This document shows positions 29,735-38,536 of a DNA stretch of 64,000 bases, piece after piece. The stretch covers positions 124,001-188,000 of the forward strand of contig NZ_SDWV01000008.1 in NCBI RefSeq assembly GCF_004137345.1. The letters are read 5' to 3'. The notes under the pieces were generated by a model, which saw only the letters and a program-made list of their open reading frames with translations, did not search any database and was not told the DNA's origin. The translations under genes and the position numbers were made by a program. Position 1 is the first letter of the stretch. Each line of letters begins with the position of its first letter. The stretch is from Nocardioides zhouii. Its GTDB lineage: Bacteria; Actinomycetota; Actinomycetes; Propionibacteriales; Nocardioidaceae.

Positions 29735-31129
29735 TCAAGGTCGGTCGGGTTGCTCGGGTTCGTCGATTCGGGTGGTGCCGGTGCGGTCTCGTCGGTAGTG
29801 GTGGCCGTGGGGGCTGGTCCAGTCGAAGATCCCGGGCTCGGTCATGCGGTAGGTCCAGGCGGAGTGGGTCTTGAGTCGGTGGTGGTAGCGACAGAGCGCG
29901 GCCAGGTTGTGGGTGGCGGTCGGGCCGGGTTGGGGTCGTCCTTCGACTTTGGCGTCGTGGTCGTACTCGATGACGTGGTCGATGTCGCAGCGCCGGGCGG
30001 GTCGGGTGCACCACGGGAACACGCAGGTCTGGTCGCGGAGAACGATCTGCTCGCGGATCCGGTCGGGGATCTCGTACGCCGGTGTCGACGGCTCGACGTT
30101 GAGGTCGATGACGGGCTTGACGGTGACCTTGGTCCGGGAGTCGGCGCACCAGCCCGTGACCTGGTCGAGGAGGACCAGGCGTTGGCCGTTCTCCATGTGG
30201 CCGGTGGGACCGAAGACCGTCTGCTCGCCCACGGTGGATGCGTCGAAGTGGGCGTGGACGACGACCTCCCGGGCAGCCGGCAGACCATCCTCGTTGCCGC
30301 CGGAGCGGTGGCCTTGGCTGAACAGGTCCAGCGCGGTCTGGGTGCGGGCGAGGTCGCCGAGGGCCTTGGCGCGGCGTACGTCCAACGAGTCGGTCGACCC
30401 GAGTGCCTTCTGCGCCGCAGCGTTGTGGCTCAACGCCTGGTCCAGGTCGAGGGCGTCGGCGAGGTCGAGGTCGGCCTCGACATGCAGGGTCCCGGCGTAG
30501 TGGACGTCCTCCTTGTTGACCGTGACGTGGCGTGGGTCGACGGAGAGGTAGCCGTCCTCCGGATCAGCTGCCGGGTCCGGTGTGGCGAGCTCGAACCTCT
30601 TGATGGACTCGGCGACGAGCCGGTCGAGCTGCGCGGTGCCGATGCGTCCGGCGACGGCGGCGACCTGGGAGTCGATCCACCGGGCGGCGTCCATCGTGAG
30701 CGTGGGTGAGGTGTGGATGGTCGTCTCGGCGACGAGCCTGGCCCGCCATGACGGCACCCGACCCGAGTGGACCTGGTCCCACAGTCGGGGGAGGCGGTGG
30801 CGGAGCTCGAGGGCGTGGCCGATGAGCTTCTTCGCCGCCGTGGTCGAGATGCCGAGGATGGCGCCGAGCTCGGCGACGCAGAACTCCGCCACCAGCGGAC
30901 AGCCGACACCGGCGATGGGTTCCTCGTGCTCGCAGCCGGGCACGGTGAACGCGGCCGCGGAGTGGATGGACTCGGGTGGGTGGAGGTCGGCCCAGCGGGC
31001 GGCGACCTCGAGGAGCTCGGCTGCGGCCTGGTCCTCGGCGGCTTTGCGGTCACGAGCGAGCGCGAGCAGGTCGGTGGCCGAGAGGTCGTCCTCGACCCTC
31101 TCCTCCACCCGCTCCAGCGACTCGATCAT
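29735..31129 (-). CDS. DUF222/HNH endonuclease protein (13E12-repeat family)
   Basis: A 464-residue protein. The N-terminal DUF222 region (about 10-330) is helical; a C-terminal HNH nuclease motif lies at about 370-430 (CVFPWCTRPARRCDIDHVIEY, then NLAALCRYHHRLK). This is the family of the 13E12 repeats in M. tuberculosis, often present in several divergent copies and LexA-regulated. A 16-bp SOS-box-like site overlaps the start codon and a TATACT hexamer lies 7 nt upstream, so the mRNA is probably leaderless and induced by DNA damage. Its biological role is unknown. Confidence 0.92.
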   Translation of the reverse strand: MIESLERVEERVEDDLSATDLLALARDRKAAEDQAAAELLEVAARWADLHPPESIHSAAAFTVPGCEHEEPIAGVGCPLVAEFCVAELGAILGISTTAAKKLIGHALELRHRLPRLWDQVHSGRVPSWRARLVAETTIHTSPTLTMDAARWIDSQVAAVAGRIGTAQLDRLVAESIKRFELATPDPAADPEDGYLSVDPRHVTVNKEDVHYAGTLHVEADLDLADALDLDQALSHNAAAQKALGSTDSLDVRRAKALGDLARTQTALDLFSQGHRSGGNEDGLPAAREVVVHAHFDASTVGEQTVFGPTGHMENGQRLVLLDQVTGWCADSRTKVTVKPVIDLNVEPSTPAYEIPDRIREQIVLRDQTCVFPWCTRPARRCDIDHVIEYDHDAKVEGRPQPGPTATHNLAALCRYHHRLKTHSAWTYRMTEPGIFDWTSPHGHHYRRDRTGTTRIDEPEQPDRP

Positions 31130-31142
31130 GTGTTCTAGTATA
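31122..31142 (-). promoter_or_regulatory. LexA SOS box overlapping -10 and start codon of the HNH gene
   Basis: TAGAACACATGATCGA (31137-31122) matches the actinobacterial SOS box TCGAACACATGTTCGA-type consensus at 14 of 16 positions. It abuts the -10 hexamer TATACT (31142-31137) and covers the ATG at 31129, so bound LexA would block initiation. Confidence 0.65.
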
Positions 31143-31189
31143 GGCGATACCACCGACAGTCCACCATGACCGGATGGGATCTGTGGACG

Positions 31190-31236
31190 GGGTCTCGATA
31201 CGCCCGCTCGTTCCTCGCAGACTACTCGACCAGCGA
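31190..31236. repeat. REP-like interspersed palindromic element
   Basis: The stretch starting GGTCTCGATACGC (31191) and ending ACTACTCGACCAGCGA has the imperfect hairpin architecture (GGTCTCGATAC / GTAGTCTGC-GAGG arms) of short interspersed repeats common in Nocardioides and related genomes. Only one copy was seen in this window; the family assignment rests on recognition. Confidence 0.5.
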
Positions 31237-31266
31237 GGGGGCGGGACGGGTTCGTAACCTGTCCCC

Positions 31267-31752
31267 GTGCCCAGCGAGACCCCGATCCTCCGCGAGATGC
31301 GGATCGCCGACATACCCGCGGTGATGGCCGTCCAGGAGCCGACCTCGATCGCCGGCCTGTCGGATGTCTTTCCGCAGGACGAGTACCCGTTCCCACGCGA
31401 CGTCCTCGCGGACCGGTGGCGCGCCGAGATCGCCGCCGCGGACGTCGAGTGCTTCGTGATCCTCCGCGACGATGACATCGCGGGCTTCGCGGCCGTGCAG
31501 GCCGACGAGGTCAAGCACTTCGGGGTGGCGGTGGAGGAGTGGGGGAGCGGACTGGCGCGGCAGGCTCACGACGAGCTGGTGGCCCGAATGGCCGGTGCGG
31601 GTGTGACGAAAGCCTGGCTGTGCGTCTATGCGGCCAATCCCCGCGGGCGGGCGTTCTGGACCAACCTCGGATGGACGGACACGGGCGAACGGAGCAGCGG
31701 CCCGATGCCTCCCCACGCCGAGCTGCTGACCTACGAGAAGGCGCTCGGCTGA
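31267..31752 (+). CDS. GNAT-family N-acetyltransferase
   Basis: A 161-residue acetyltransferase with the GNAT core: AGFAAVQADEV and VAVEEWGSGLARQAHDELV in place of the usual acetyl-CoA loop, then ANPRGRAFWTNLGW. The start is GTG, 6 nt after a TAACCT hexamer (leaderless-like). The C-terminus overlaps the convergent isochorismatase-like gene. Substrate unknown. Confidence 0.82.
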   Translation: MPSETPILREMRIADIPAVMAVQEPTSIAGLSDVFPQDEYPFPRDVLADRWRAEIAAADVECFVILRDDDIAGFAAVQADEVKHFGVAVEEWGSGLARQAHDELVARMAGAGVTKAWLCVYAANPRGRAFWTNLGWTDTGERSSGPMPPHAELLTYEKALG

Positions 31753-32432
31753 CGGGCTCCGGCCGCGATGAGCCCCAGCACCTCGTCGGTCGAGCGCACG
31801 TCGCCGTACGAGCGGTGGACGACGTGGAGGGTCGCGTTGTGGTCCTGGTCGCGCATCGCGGCGCAGGCGTCGGCGACGAGGATGACGCGGAGGCCGGCGG
31901 CGCTCGCGCCGCGGACGGTGTCCTCGACGCACACGTTCGTCACGGTGCCGGTGACCACGACGGTGTCGACGTCACGTGAGGCCAGGAGGTCGGGCAGGTC
32001 GGACGAGCCCGGGGTCCAGGCACCGCGCGCGGTCTTCTCGACGGCGAGGTCGTCGGGCTGCACGTCGAGGCCCGGCGCGAGGCGAGCCACCGGAGGGCCG
32101 GTGCCACCCGAGCGGGCGTACGTCTCGGCCACCTCGTCGCCGAAGAACTCGCGGTCCTTTGCCGTCGGCTCCGTGAAGCCGGGCACCACCCACGCCACGG
32201 TGCCGCCGGCCGACCGGAGGGAGGCGGCGAGCGCGTTGACCCGCGGCAGGATCCCGCGGACGTACGCCGACTCGCGCACGAAGAACGGCACCAGGTCGAC
32301 CACCACGAGGGCTGTCCGCCGCGGGTCGAGGTGCTCGTACGCGTGCCGGCGCCCACGCCGGGCCTCGTGCCGCGCGTACTCGCGCTCCTCGACGAACCAC
32401 TGGTGGTCGGCGACGTCGAGGGGTGATGTCAT
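31731..32432 (-). CDS. Cysteine hydrolase, isochorismatase family
   Basis: A 233-residue isochorismatase-like hydrolase. The catalytic triad is visible: Asp46 in LVVVDLVPF, Lys133 in VEKTARGAW and Cys168 in TVTNVCVEDT. The active-site Cys marks it as a nicotinamidase/carbamoylase-type amidase and not a true isochorismatase. It extends about 30 residues beyond the core at the N-terminus. Its actual substrate is unknown. It converges with the acetyltransferase ending at 31752 (22-bp overlap). Confidence 0.88.
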   Translation of the reverse strand: MTSPLDVADHQWFVEEREYARHEARRGRRHAYEHLDPRRTALVVVDLVPFFVRESAYVRGILPRVNALAASLRSAGGTVAWVVPGFTEPTAKDREFFGDEVAETYARSGGTGPPVARLAPGLDVQPDDLAVEKTARGAWTPGSSDLPDLLASRDVDTVVVTGTVTNVCVEDTVRGASAAGLRVILVADACAAMRDQDHNATLHVVHRSYGDVRSTDEVLGLIAAGARQPSAFS

Positions 32433-32442
32433 CGGCCGAGGC

Positions 32443-32448
32443 TACTGT
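32443..32448 (+). promoter_or_regulatory. -10 hexamer TACTGT, leaderless-type promoter
   Basis: TACTGT ends 6 nt before the ATG at 32455. Confidence 0.35.
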
Positions 32449-32454
32449 CGGCCC

Positions 32455-33042
32455 ATGGCCGCAGGGACCGACGCGCCGAGCTACGAGACCAGGCTCCTCA
32501 CACCCGACACGTGGGACGACTTCGCTGCCCTCGTCGAGGCCAACAACGGGGTGTGGGGCGGGTGCTGGTGCATCGGCTTCCACCCCGAGGGGCTCGCGGG
32601 CAACGCGGAGGACCACCGCCTCGCGAAGCGCGCGCACACCGACGCCGGCACCGTGCACCAGGTGCTCGTCTACGACGGCGACCAGGCGGTCGGCTGGTGC
32701 CAGTTCGGCAGTCCCGCCGAGCTGCCCAACATCAAGAACCGCAAGGTCTACGACAAGGACAGCGACGCCCTGCCCGCCTGGCGGATCGGGTGCATCTTCA
32801 CAAGCAGCAAGCACCGGGAGAAGGGCGTGGCGCGGGCGGCCGTGACGGCGGTGCTCGAGGAGATCCGGTCGGCCGGCGGCGGGGTCGTCGAGGCCTATCC
32901 CGAGCAGGTCGAGGACCGCAAGCCGCAGCGCGGGGCCTACCTCCACACCGGGCCCGAGACGCTCTACGAGGACCTCGGCTTCGTCCGCGACCGGCAGATC
33001 GCCAAGTGGCGCTGGGTGATGCGCCTCGAGGTCTCCGGCTAG
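32455..33042 (+). CDS. GNAT-family acetyltransferase
   Basis: A 195-residue protein with a GNAT core: GCWCIGFHPEGL near residue 38, IGCIFTSSKHREKGVARAA (acetyl-CoA binding) and LYEDLGFVRDRQIAKWRWVM at the end. Several Cys/Trp residues in the N-terminal half are characteristic of this subgroup. It starts at ATG without a ribosome-binding site. It is divergent from the isochorismatase-like gene. Substrate unknown. Confidence 0.85.
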   Translation: MAAGTDAPSYETRLLTPDTWDDFAALVEANNGVWGGCWCIGFHPEGLAGNAEDHRLAKRAHTDAGTVHQVLVYDGDQAVGWCQFGSPAELPNIKNRKVYDKDSDALPAWRIGCIFTSSKHREKGVARAAVTAVLEEIRSAGGGVVEAYPEQVEDRKPQRGAYLHTGPETLYEDLGFVRDRQIAKWRWVMRLEVSG

Positions 33043-33506
33043 GACCGCGCCGGCACCTCGAGGAGCGGGAGCCCGGACTTCCTGGCGCTGAGCCCGGTCA
33101 TCTCGAGGTAGAGATCGTGCGCGGCCGCGCCGAAGAACTCGCCGAGGCCACACCCGGCGCGCGCGTCGGGGAAGGCGCGCAGGGCCTCGGGGTCGGCGAG
33201 CACGGCGTCGTACGCCGACTGCCCGTGCGCCACGATCCAGCTGCGGTAGTCGGTGCTGAGGTCGTCGCCCAGGCCCATCCCCGGGGCGCAGATGTCGTCC
33301 GAGACGTCGGTCGACGAGCGCAGCGCGATCGTGCAGCTCGCGTGCACGACCTCCCAGAACTTCTCGTGGCCGGACCCGGTGGGACTGCAGTACGCCGGTG
33401 GCGGGGACCCGGACGTCGCGGGCTCGCCCGCGTCGGACCCGCAACCGGCGAGCGCCAGCGCACCCAGCAGCGCAGCAACGCTCATCCGGACGCCGACCCC
33501 CGTCAT
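33039..33506 (-). CDS. Putative lipoprotein
   Basis: A 155-residue exported protein with a signal peptide and lipobox LALAGCGS near residue 24. The mature part has five further cysteines, which could form disulfides outside the cell, and no recognised domain. ATG 33506 gives a normal signal peptide; an extended reading frame upstream does not. It converges with the acetyltransferase (4-bp overlap). Confidence 0.7.
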   Translation of the reverse strand: MTGVGVRMSVAALLGALALAGCGSDAGEPATSGSPPPAYCSPTGSGHEKFWEVVHASCTIALRSSTDVSDDICAPGMGLGDDLSTDYRSWIVAHGQSAYDAVLADPEALRAFPDARAGCGLGEFFGAAAHDLYLEMTGLSARKSGLPLLEVPARS

Positions 33507-33575
33507 GGTCACGGAGTCTGGCATTTCCGGCGCCGATAGGCTGCAGCCCCGACCCACTGACCCGAAGGATCACCC

Positions 33576-34646
33576 ATGGCCGGCGGACTGTTCGCCCTCC
33601 TCGACGACGTCGCCGCACTCGCCCGGATCGCGGCCGCCAGTGTCGACGACGTCGGCGCCGCGGCAGCGCGTGCCAGCGCCAAGGCCGCGGGCGTGGTCGT
33701 CGACGACACCGCGGTGACCCCGCAGTACCTCGCCGGGTCCGCCGCCGCGCGCGAGCTGCCGATCATCAAGAAGATCGCCATCGGCTCGCTGCGCAACAAG
33801 CTCCTCTTCATCCTCCCGGCGGCCGTGCTGCTCGGGCAGTTCCTGCCCTCGCTGCTGCCGGTCATCCTCATCTTCGGTGGAGCCTTCCTCGCGTACGAGG
33901 GCGCGCACAAGGTCCACGAGCGGCTCACCGGTCACGGCTCCGAGGCGGAGGCGGAGGTCGCCGAGCAGGGCGAGCTCACCCCCGAGCACGAGGCGCGGAC
34001 CATCTCGCAGGCGATCCGCACCGACTTCATCCTGAGCGCCGAGATCATGGTGATCGCGCTCAAGGAGGTCGTCACCTCCGACCCCGACGCGAGCATCTGG
34101 ATGCGGGCGATCGTGCTGGCCGTGGTGGCCGTGCTGATCACCGTCCTCGTGTACGGCGTGGTCGCGCTCATCGTGAAGATGGACGACGTCGGCCTCCACC
34201 TCGCCGAGAAGCCGTCCCAGGGCTCGCAGCGCGTCGGGCTCGCGCTGGTGTCGGCGATGCCGAAGCTCCTGGCGGCCATCTCCCTCATCGGCACGCTCGC
34301 CATGCTCTGGGTCGGCGGCCACATCTTCCTGGTCAGCCTCTACGAGATCGGCGGCCACGACGGACTGCTCGAGGGCACGACGCTCGGCGACGTGCTGCAC
34401 GCGCCGTACGACCTCGTCCACCACTGGGAGGTCGACGTGCACGACGCCATCGGCGGGGTCCTCGGCGCACTCGCCGGATGGCTCCTCAACACGCTCCTGT
34501 CCGCCATCGTCGGCCTCGTCGTCGGGGGCATCGTCCTGGCCGTGCTGAACGCACTGGGGATCGTCGGCGGCCACGGTGACGACCACGCCGACGAGGCCGG
34601 CGGCGAACACGGCGATGCCGCTCACGAGGATTCTCCGAATCGCTGA
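33576..34646 (+). CDS. DUF808 family membrane protein (YedI-like)
   Basis: A 356-residue membrane protein with the DUF808 N-terminus [20 protein letters not shown] and about seven hydrophobic segments (about 75-105, 145-150, 165-195, 220-250 and 285-335). A charged His/Asp-rich C-terminal tail follows. The E. coli counterpart is YedI; no biochemical role is known. It precedes ahcY by 92 bp. Confidence 0.9.
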   Translation: MAGGLFALLDDVAALARIAAASVDDVGAAAARASAKAAGVVVDDTAVTPQYLAGSAAARELPIIKKIAIGSLRNKLLFILPAAVLLGQFLPSLLPVILIFGGAFLAYEGAHKVHERLTGHGSEAEAEVAEQGELTPEHEARTISQAIRTDFILSAEIMVIALKEVVTSDPDASIWMRAIVLAVVAVLITVLVYGVVALIVKMDDVGLHLAEKPSQGSQRVGLALVSAMPKLLAAISLIGTLAMLWVGGHIFLVSLYEIGGHDGLLEGTTLGDVLHAPYDLVHHWEVDVHDAIGGVLGALAGWLLNTLLSAIVGLVVGGIVLAVLNALGIVGGHGDDHADEAGGEHGDAAHEDSPNR

Positions 34647-34738
34647 CCCCAGATTTACTCTCTTCTGGTCCGCGCGGGAGATCCCACGACGCACAGATGT
34701 GCGGCGCAGACGGCCTCTTCCACACCAGGAGACAACTG

Positions 34739-36166
34739 ATGGACTTCAAGGTCGCTGACCTCACCCTCGCCGCGTACGGCCGCAAGGAGATCGAGCTCGC
34801 CGAGCACGAGATGCCGGGCCTCATGGCCATGCGCGAGCGCTACGGCAAGGACAAGCCCCTCGCGGGCGCCCGCATCGCCGGCTCCCTGCACATGACCATC
34901 CAGACCGCCGTGCTGATCGAGACCCTCGCGGCTCTCGGCGCGGACATCCGCTGGGCCACCTGCAACATCTTCTCGACCCAGGACCACGCCGCTGCCGCGG
35001 TCGTCGTGGGCCGTGACGGCACCGCCGAGGACCCCCAGGGCGTCCCGGTCTTCGCCTGGAAGGGCGAGAGCCTGGCCGAGTACTGGGACGAGGCGGAGAA
35101 GGTCTTCGACTTCGCCGAGGGCGGCCCCAACATGCTGCTCGACGACGGCGGCGACATCACCATGCTGCTGCACCTCGGTGTCGAGTTTGAGAAGGCCGGC
35201 GCCGTGCCGTCGCAGGACTCCACCGACAACGAGGAGTTCAAGGAGGTGCTGCGCGTCCTCGCCCGCTCGCTGGAGAACGACCCGCAGCGCTGGACCCAGC
35301 GCGCCCCGATGATCAAGGGCGTCTCCGAGGAGACCACCACCGGCGTGCTCCGCCTGTACGACCGCTTCCGCGAGGGCACGCTGCTCTTCCCGGCGATCAA
35401 CGTCAACGACTCGGTCACCAAGTCGAAGTTCGACAACAAGTACGGCTGCCGCCACTCGCTCATCGACGGCATCAACCGCGCCACCGACGTGATGATCGGC
35501 GGCAAGGTCGCCGTCGTCTGCGGCTACGGCGACGTCGGCAAGGGCTCCGCGGAGTCGCTGCGCGGCCAGGGTGCCCGCGTGATCGTCACCGAGATCGACC
35601 CGATCTGCGCGCTGCAGGCCGCGATGGACGGCTACGAGGTCAAGCGCCTCGAGTCGGTCGTCGAGACCGCCGACATCTTCATCACCACGACCGGCAACTT
35701 CGACATCATCACCGTCGAGCACTTCCACAAGATGAAGCACCAGGCGATCGTCGGCAACATCGGTCACTTCGACAACGAGATCAACATGGCCGGCCTGGCC
35801 AAGATCCCCGGCATCGTCAAGGACGAGATCAAGCCGCAGGTCCACCAGTGGATCTTCGAGGACGGCAAGAAGGTCATCGTGCTGTCCGAGGGCCGTCTGC
35901 TCAACCTCGGCAACGCGACCGGCCACCCGTCGTTCGTCATGTCGAACTCCTTCACCAACCAGGTGCTGGCCCAGGTCGAGCTGTTCACCAAGGCCGACGA
36001 GTACGAGCTCGGCGTCCACGTCCTGCCCAAGCACCTCGACGAGGAGGTGGCCCGCCTTCACCTCGACGCCCTCGGTGTCGAGTTGACGGAGCTCACCAAG
36101 GAGCAGGCTGCCTACCTCGGTGTCGACGTGGCCGGTCCCTACAAGTCCGACCTCTACCGTTACTGA
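34739..36166 (+). CDS. ahcY: Adenosylhomocysteinase
   Basis: A 475-residue S-adenosylhomocysteine hydrolase that reversibly splits SAH to adenosine and homocysteine with bound NAD+, keeping methylation reactions moving. NAD-binding [12 protein letters not shown] near residue 255 and family motifs [26 protein letters not shown] and [18 protein letters not shown] are present; the actinobacterial insertion near residues 150-190 explains the length. The ATG at 34739 follows CAGGAG; an upstream in-frame ATG (34697) lacks family sequence. It is followed by mtrA after 51 bp, as in M. tuberculosis. Confidence 0.98.
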   Translation: MDFKVADLTLAAYGRKEIELAEHEMPGLMAMRERYGKDKPLAGARIAGSLHMTIQTAVLIETLAALGADIRWATCNIFSTQDHAAAAVVVGRDGTAEDPQGVPVFAWKGESLAEYWDEAEKVFDFAEGGPNMLLDDGGDITMLLHLGVEFEKAGAVPSQDSTDNEEFKEVLRVLARSLENDPQRWTQRAPMIKGVSEETTTGVLRLYDRFREGTLLFPAINVNDSVTKSKFDNKYGCRHSLIDGINRATDVMIGGKVAVVCGYGDVGKGSAESLRGQGARVIVTEIDPICALQAAMDGYEVKRLESVVETADIFITTTGNFDIITVEHFHKMKHQAIVGNIGHFDNEINMAGLAKIPGIVKDEIKPQVHQWIFEDGKKVIVLSEGRLLNLGNATGHPSFVMSNSFTNQVLAQVELFTKADEYELGVHVLPKHLDEEVARLHLDALGVELTELTKEQAAYLGVDVAGPYKSDLYRY

Positions 36167-36204
36167 GTCGCAGCGAGGTCACCGTGATCGTGCGGACCAG
36201 TCCC

Positions 36205-36210
36205 TAGACT
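36205..36210 (+). promoter_or_regulatory. -10 hexamer TAGACT, leaderless promoter of mtrA
   Basis: TAGACT ends 7 nt before the mtrA ATG (36218), with no ribosome-binding site in the gap. Confidence 0.5.
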
Positions 36211-36217
36211 GGACGGC

Positions 36218-36916
36218 ATGACAGACCTTGCCGAACCGGCGCGTGGCAGCGTGCTCGTCGTCGACGACGACGCCTCCCTGGCGGAGATGCTCTCCATCGT
36301 CCTCCGCCAGGAGGGGTTCGACAGCCGGATCGTGGGCCGCGGCGACATCGCGCTCGACGCGTTCCGCGACTACAAGCCCGACCTGGTGCTGCTCGACCTG
36401 ATGCTCCCGGGCAAGGACGGCATCGACGTCTGCAAGGAGATCCGCGCCGAGTCGGGCGTGCCGATCGTGATGCTCACCGCGAAGGGCGACACCGTCGACG
36501 TGGTCGTCGGGCTCGAGTCCGGTGCCGACGACTACATCATCAAGCCGTTCAAGCCCAAGGAGCTCGTCGCGCGGGTCCGCGCACGTGTACGCCGCAACGA
36601 CGTCTCCAACGAGCAGGGCCTGACCATCGGTGACGTGACCATCGACGTCGCCGGGCACGCGGTGTCGCGCGAGGGTGCCGCGATCAACCTGACGCCGCTC
36701 GAGTTCGACCTGCTCGTCTGCCTGGCCCGCAAGCCGTGGCAGGTCTTCACCCGCGAGGTGCTGCTGGAGCAGGTCTGGGGCTACCGCCACAGCGCCGACA
36801 CGCGCCTGGTCAACGTCCACGTGCAGCGCCTGCGCTCCAAGGTCGAGCACGACCCGGAGAACCCCGAGGTCGTCGTGACCGTGCGCGGCGTGGGCTACAA
36901 GGCCGGCAAGTCCTAG
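36218..36916 (+). CDS. mtrA: Two-component response regulator MtrA
   Basis: A 232-residue OmpR-family regulator. The receiver domain has the acidic pocket VVDDD, phospho-acceptor Asp60 (VLLDLMLPGKDG), switch Thr and Lys106 region (YIIKPF). A winged-helix domain follows (about 130-230) with VNVHVQRLRSKVEHDPENP and VRGVGYKAG. MtrA controls cell-wall hydrolases and division in actinobacteria. It precedes mtrB by 18 bp; the start is leaderless. It is adjacent to the rest of the conserved mtrAB-lpqB unit. Confidence 0.98.
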   Translation: MTDLAEPARGSVLVVDDDASLAEMLSIVLRQEGFDSRIVGRGDIALDAFRDYKPDLVLLDLMLPGKDGIDVCKEIRAESGVPIVMLTAKGDTVDVVVGLESGADDYIIKPFKPKELVARVRARVRRNDVSNEQGLTIGDVTIDVAGHAVSREGAAINLTPLEFDLLVCLARKPWQVFTREVLLEQVWGYRHSADTRLVNVHVQRLRSKVEHDPENPEVVVTVRGVGYKAGKS

Positions 36917-36934
36917 GCCGCAGGTGACTCCCAG

Positions 36935-38536
36935 GTGAGCGGGCTCGACCGGCTGCCGCCGAGCCTCCGGCACGGGCCGGCCTTCTGGCGCCGCTCGGTG
37001 CAGGCGCGCGTGGTGCTCAGCACGATGCTGCTCTCGGCGCTGGTGGTCGGTGTGGTGGGGGCGTTCCTCATCCACCAGACCCGCGACGGCCTGCTCAAGA
37101 ACCGCGTGGACGCGGTGGTGCAGGAGGCCGAGGGGGAGACCGAGACCGCGCGCGAGAACCTGGCGGCCGCGTCCGGCCTCGAGGTCGACGCGTCCGCCCA
37201 GCAGCAGGCGCTCGTCGAGCCGATCATCGCCCGCGGGTCGACGCGCGGGTTCGCGGTCGTCCTGTCGCCGCCGGTCAGCGACGGCGTACGGCTCGCCGAC
37301 GGTGGCGCGAAGTTCACCGAAGGGCTGAACCTCGCGAGCGTGCCCGAGAAGCTCCAGGCCCGCTTCGACGCCGTCTCGGCGACGGCCTGGACCTACACCG
37401 ACATCCGGACCAGCGAGGAGGTCACCGGGCTGCCCGAGGGCCCGGGCGTCGTCGTCGCCAGCCAGGTCCGGCTGCCCGCCGACAACAACACCTACACCCT
37501 CTACTACCTCTACCCCCTCGACGAGCAGCAGCGCACGCTCGCCCTCGTCTCCCGCGCGATGCTGGTCGCTGGCGTCCCCCTGCTGCTCCTCGTCGCCGGC
37601 CTGACCTGGCTCGTGACGCGCCAGGTCGTGACGCCCATCCGGATGGCGCGCCGGGTCGCCGAACGGCTCGCCGCGGGACAGCTCCAGGAGCGGATGCGCG
37701 TGACCGGCGAGGACGACCTCGCCCGGCTCGCGACGTCGTTCAACCAGATGGCCTCCAACCTCCAGAAGCAGATCCGCCAGCTCGAGGAGCTCAGCCGCCT
37801 GCAGCGCCGCTTCGTCTCCGACGTCTCCCACGAGCTGCGGACGCCGATCACGACGGTGCGGATGGCCAGCGACGTCATCCACGACGCGCGGCCGTTCCTC
37901 GACCCGGTCACCGGCCGGGCCGCCGAGCTGCTGCAGAAGGAGCTCGACCGCTTCGAGACCCTGCTCGCCGACCTGCTCGAGATCAGCCGCTTCGACGCCG
38001 GCGCGGCGGTGCTGGAGCCCGAGGACGTCAACCTCGTCGACGTCGCCCGGCGGGTGGTGGACATGACGTCGGCGCTCGCGGCCCAGCGCGACATCCGGGT
38101 CGTGGTGCGCGACCCCGGGGTGCCCTGCGTCGCCGAGGCGGACGTACGCCGGGTCGAGCGCATCGTGCGCAACCTGGTCACCAACGCCATCGACCACGCG
38201 GAGTCGCGCGACGTCGAGATCTTCGTCGGCGCCGACCGGCAGTCGGCGGCGATCGCCGTGCGCGACCACGGCATCGGGCTCGGGCCGGGGGAGTCGGCCA
38301 TGGTCTTCAACCGCTTCTGGCGTGCGGACCCCGCCCGCGCGCGTACGAGCGGCGGCACCGGGCTGGGGCTGTCGATCTCGCTGGAGGACACCCACCTCCA
38401 CGGCGGCTGGCTCCAGGCCTGGGGACGACCCGGGGAGGGCGCCCAGTTCCGGCTGACCCTGCCCCGCCACCTCGCCACCCAGCTGCGCCACTCGCCCCTG
38501 CCACTGGTGCCGGACGACGCCCGGGAGACCGCATGA
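36935..38536 (+). CDS. mtrB: Two-component sensor histidine kinase MtrB
   Basis: A 533-residue membrane kinase: helix 1 (about 28-50), a large extracellular sensor loop (about 50-205), helix 2 (about 210-230), HAMP (about 230-285), His-kinase dimerisation domain with SHELRTPITTVRM, and an ATPase with LVTNAIDHAES (N box), DHGIGLGP (G1) and GGTGLGLSIS (G2). The phospho-acceptor His lies in SDVSHELRTP near residue 305. It phosphorylates MtrA in response to an envelope state. GTG start; the stop overlaps the lpqB start by 4 bp (ATGA). Confidence 0.97.
   Translation: MSGLDRLPPSLRHGPAFWRRSVQARVVLSTMLLSALVVGVVGAFLIHQTRDGLLKNRVDAVVQEAEGETETARENLAAASGLEVDASAQQQALVEPIIARGSTRGFAVVLSPPVSDGVRLADGGAKFTEGLNLASVPEKLQARFDAVSATAWTYTDIRTSEEVTGLPEGPGVVVASQVRLPADNNTYTLYYLYPLDEQQRTLALVSRAMLVAGVPLLLLVAGLTWLVTRQVVTPIRMARRVAERLAAGQLQERMRVTGEDDLARLATSFNQMASNLQKQIRQLEELSRLQRRFVSDVSHELRTPITTVRMASDVIHDARPFLDPVTGRAAELLQKELDRFETLLADLLEISRFDAGAAVLEPEDVNLVDVARRVVDMTSALAAQRDIRVVVRDPGVPCVAEADVRRVERIVRNLVTNAIDHAESRDVEIFVGADRQSAAIAVRDHGIGLGPGESAMVFNRFWRADPARARTSGGTGLGLSISLEDTHLHGGWLQAWGRPGEGAQFRLTLPRHLATQLRHSPLPLVPDDARETA

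Noticed and set aside
34647..34738. Possible SAH riboswitch before ahcY
   Set aside because: The 92-nt gap lacks the conserved core and helix arrangement expected of the SAH riboswitch.
34697..34738. Upstream ATG start for ahcY
   Set aside because: The added residues do not resemble family N-termini, and CAGGAG lies just before the ATG at 34739.
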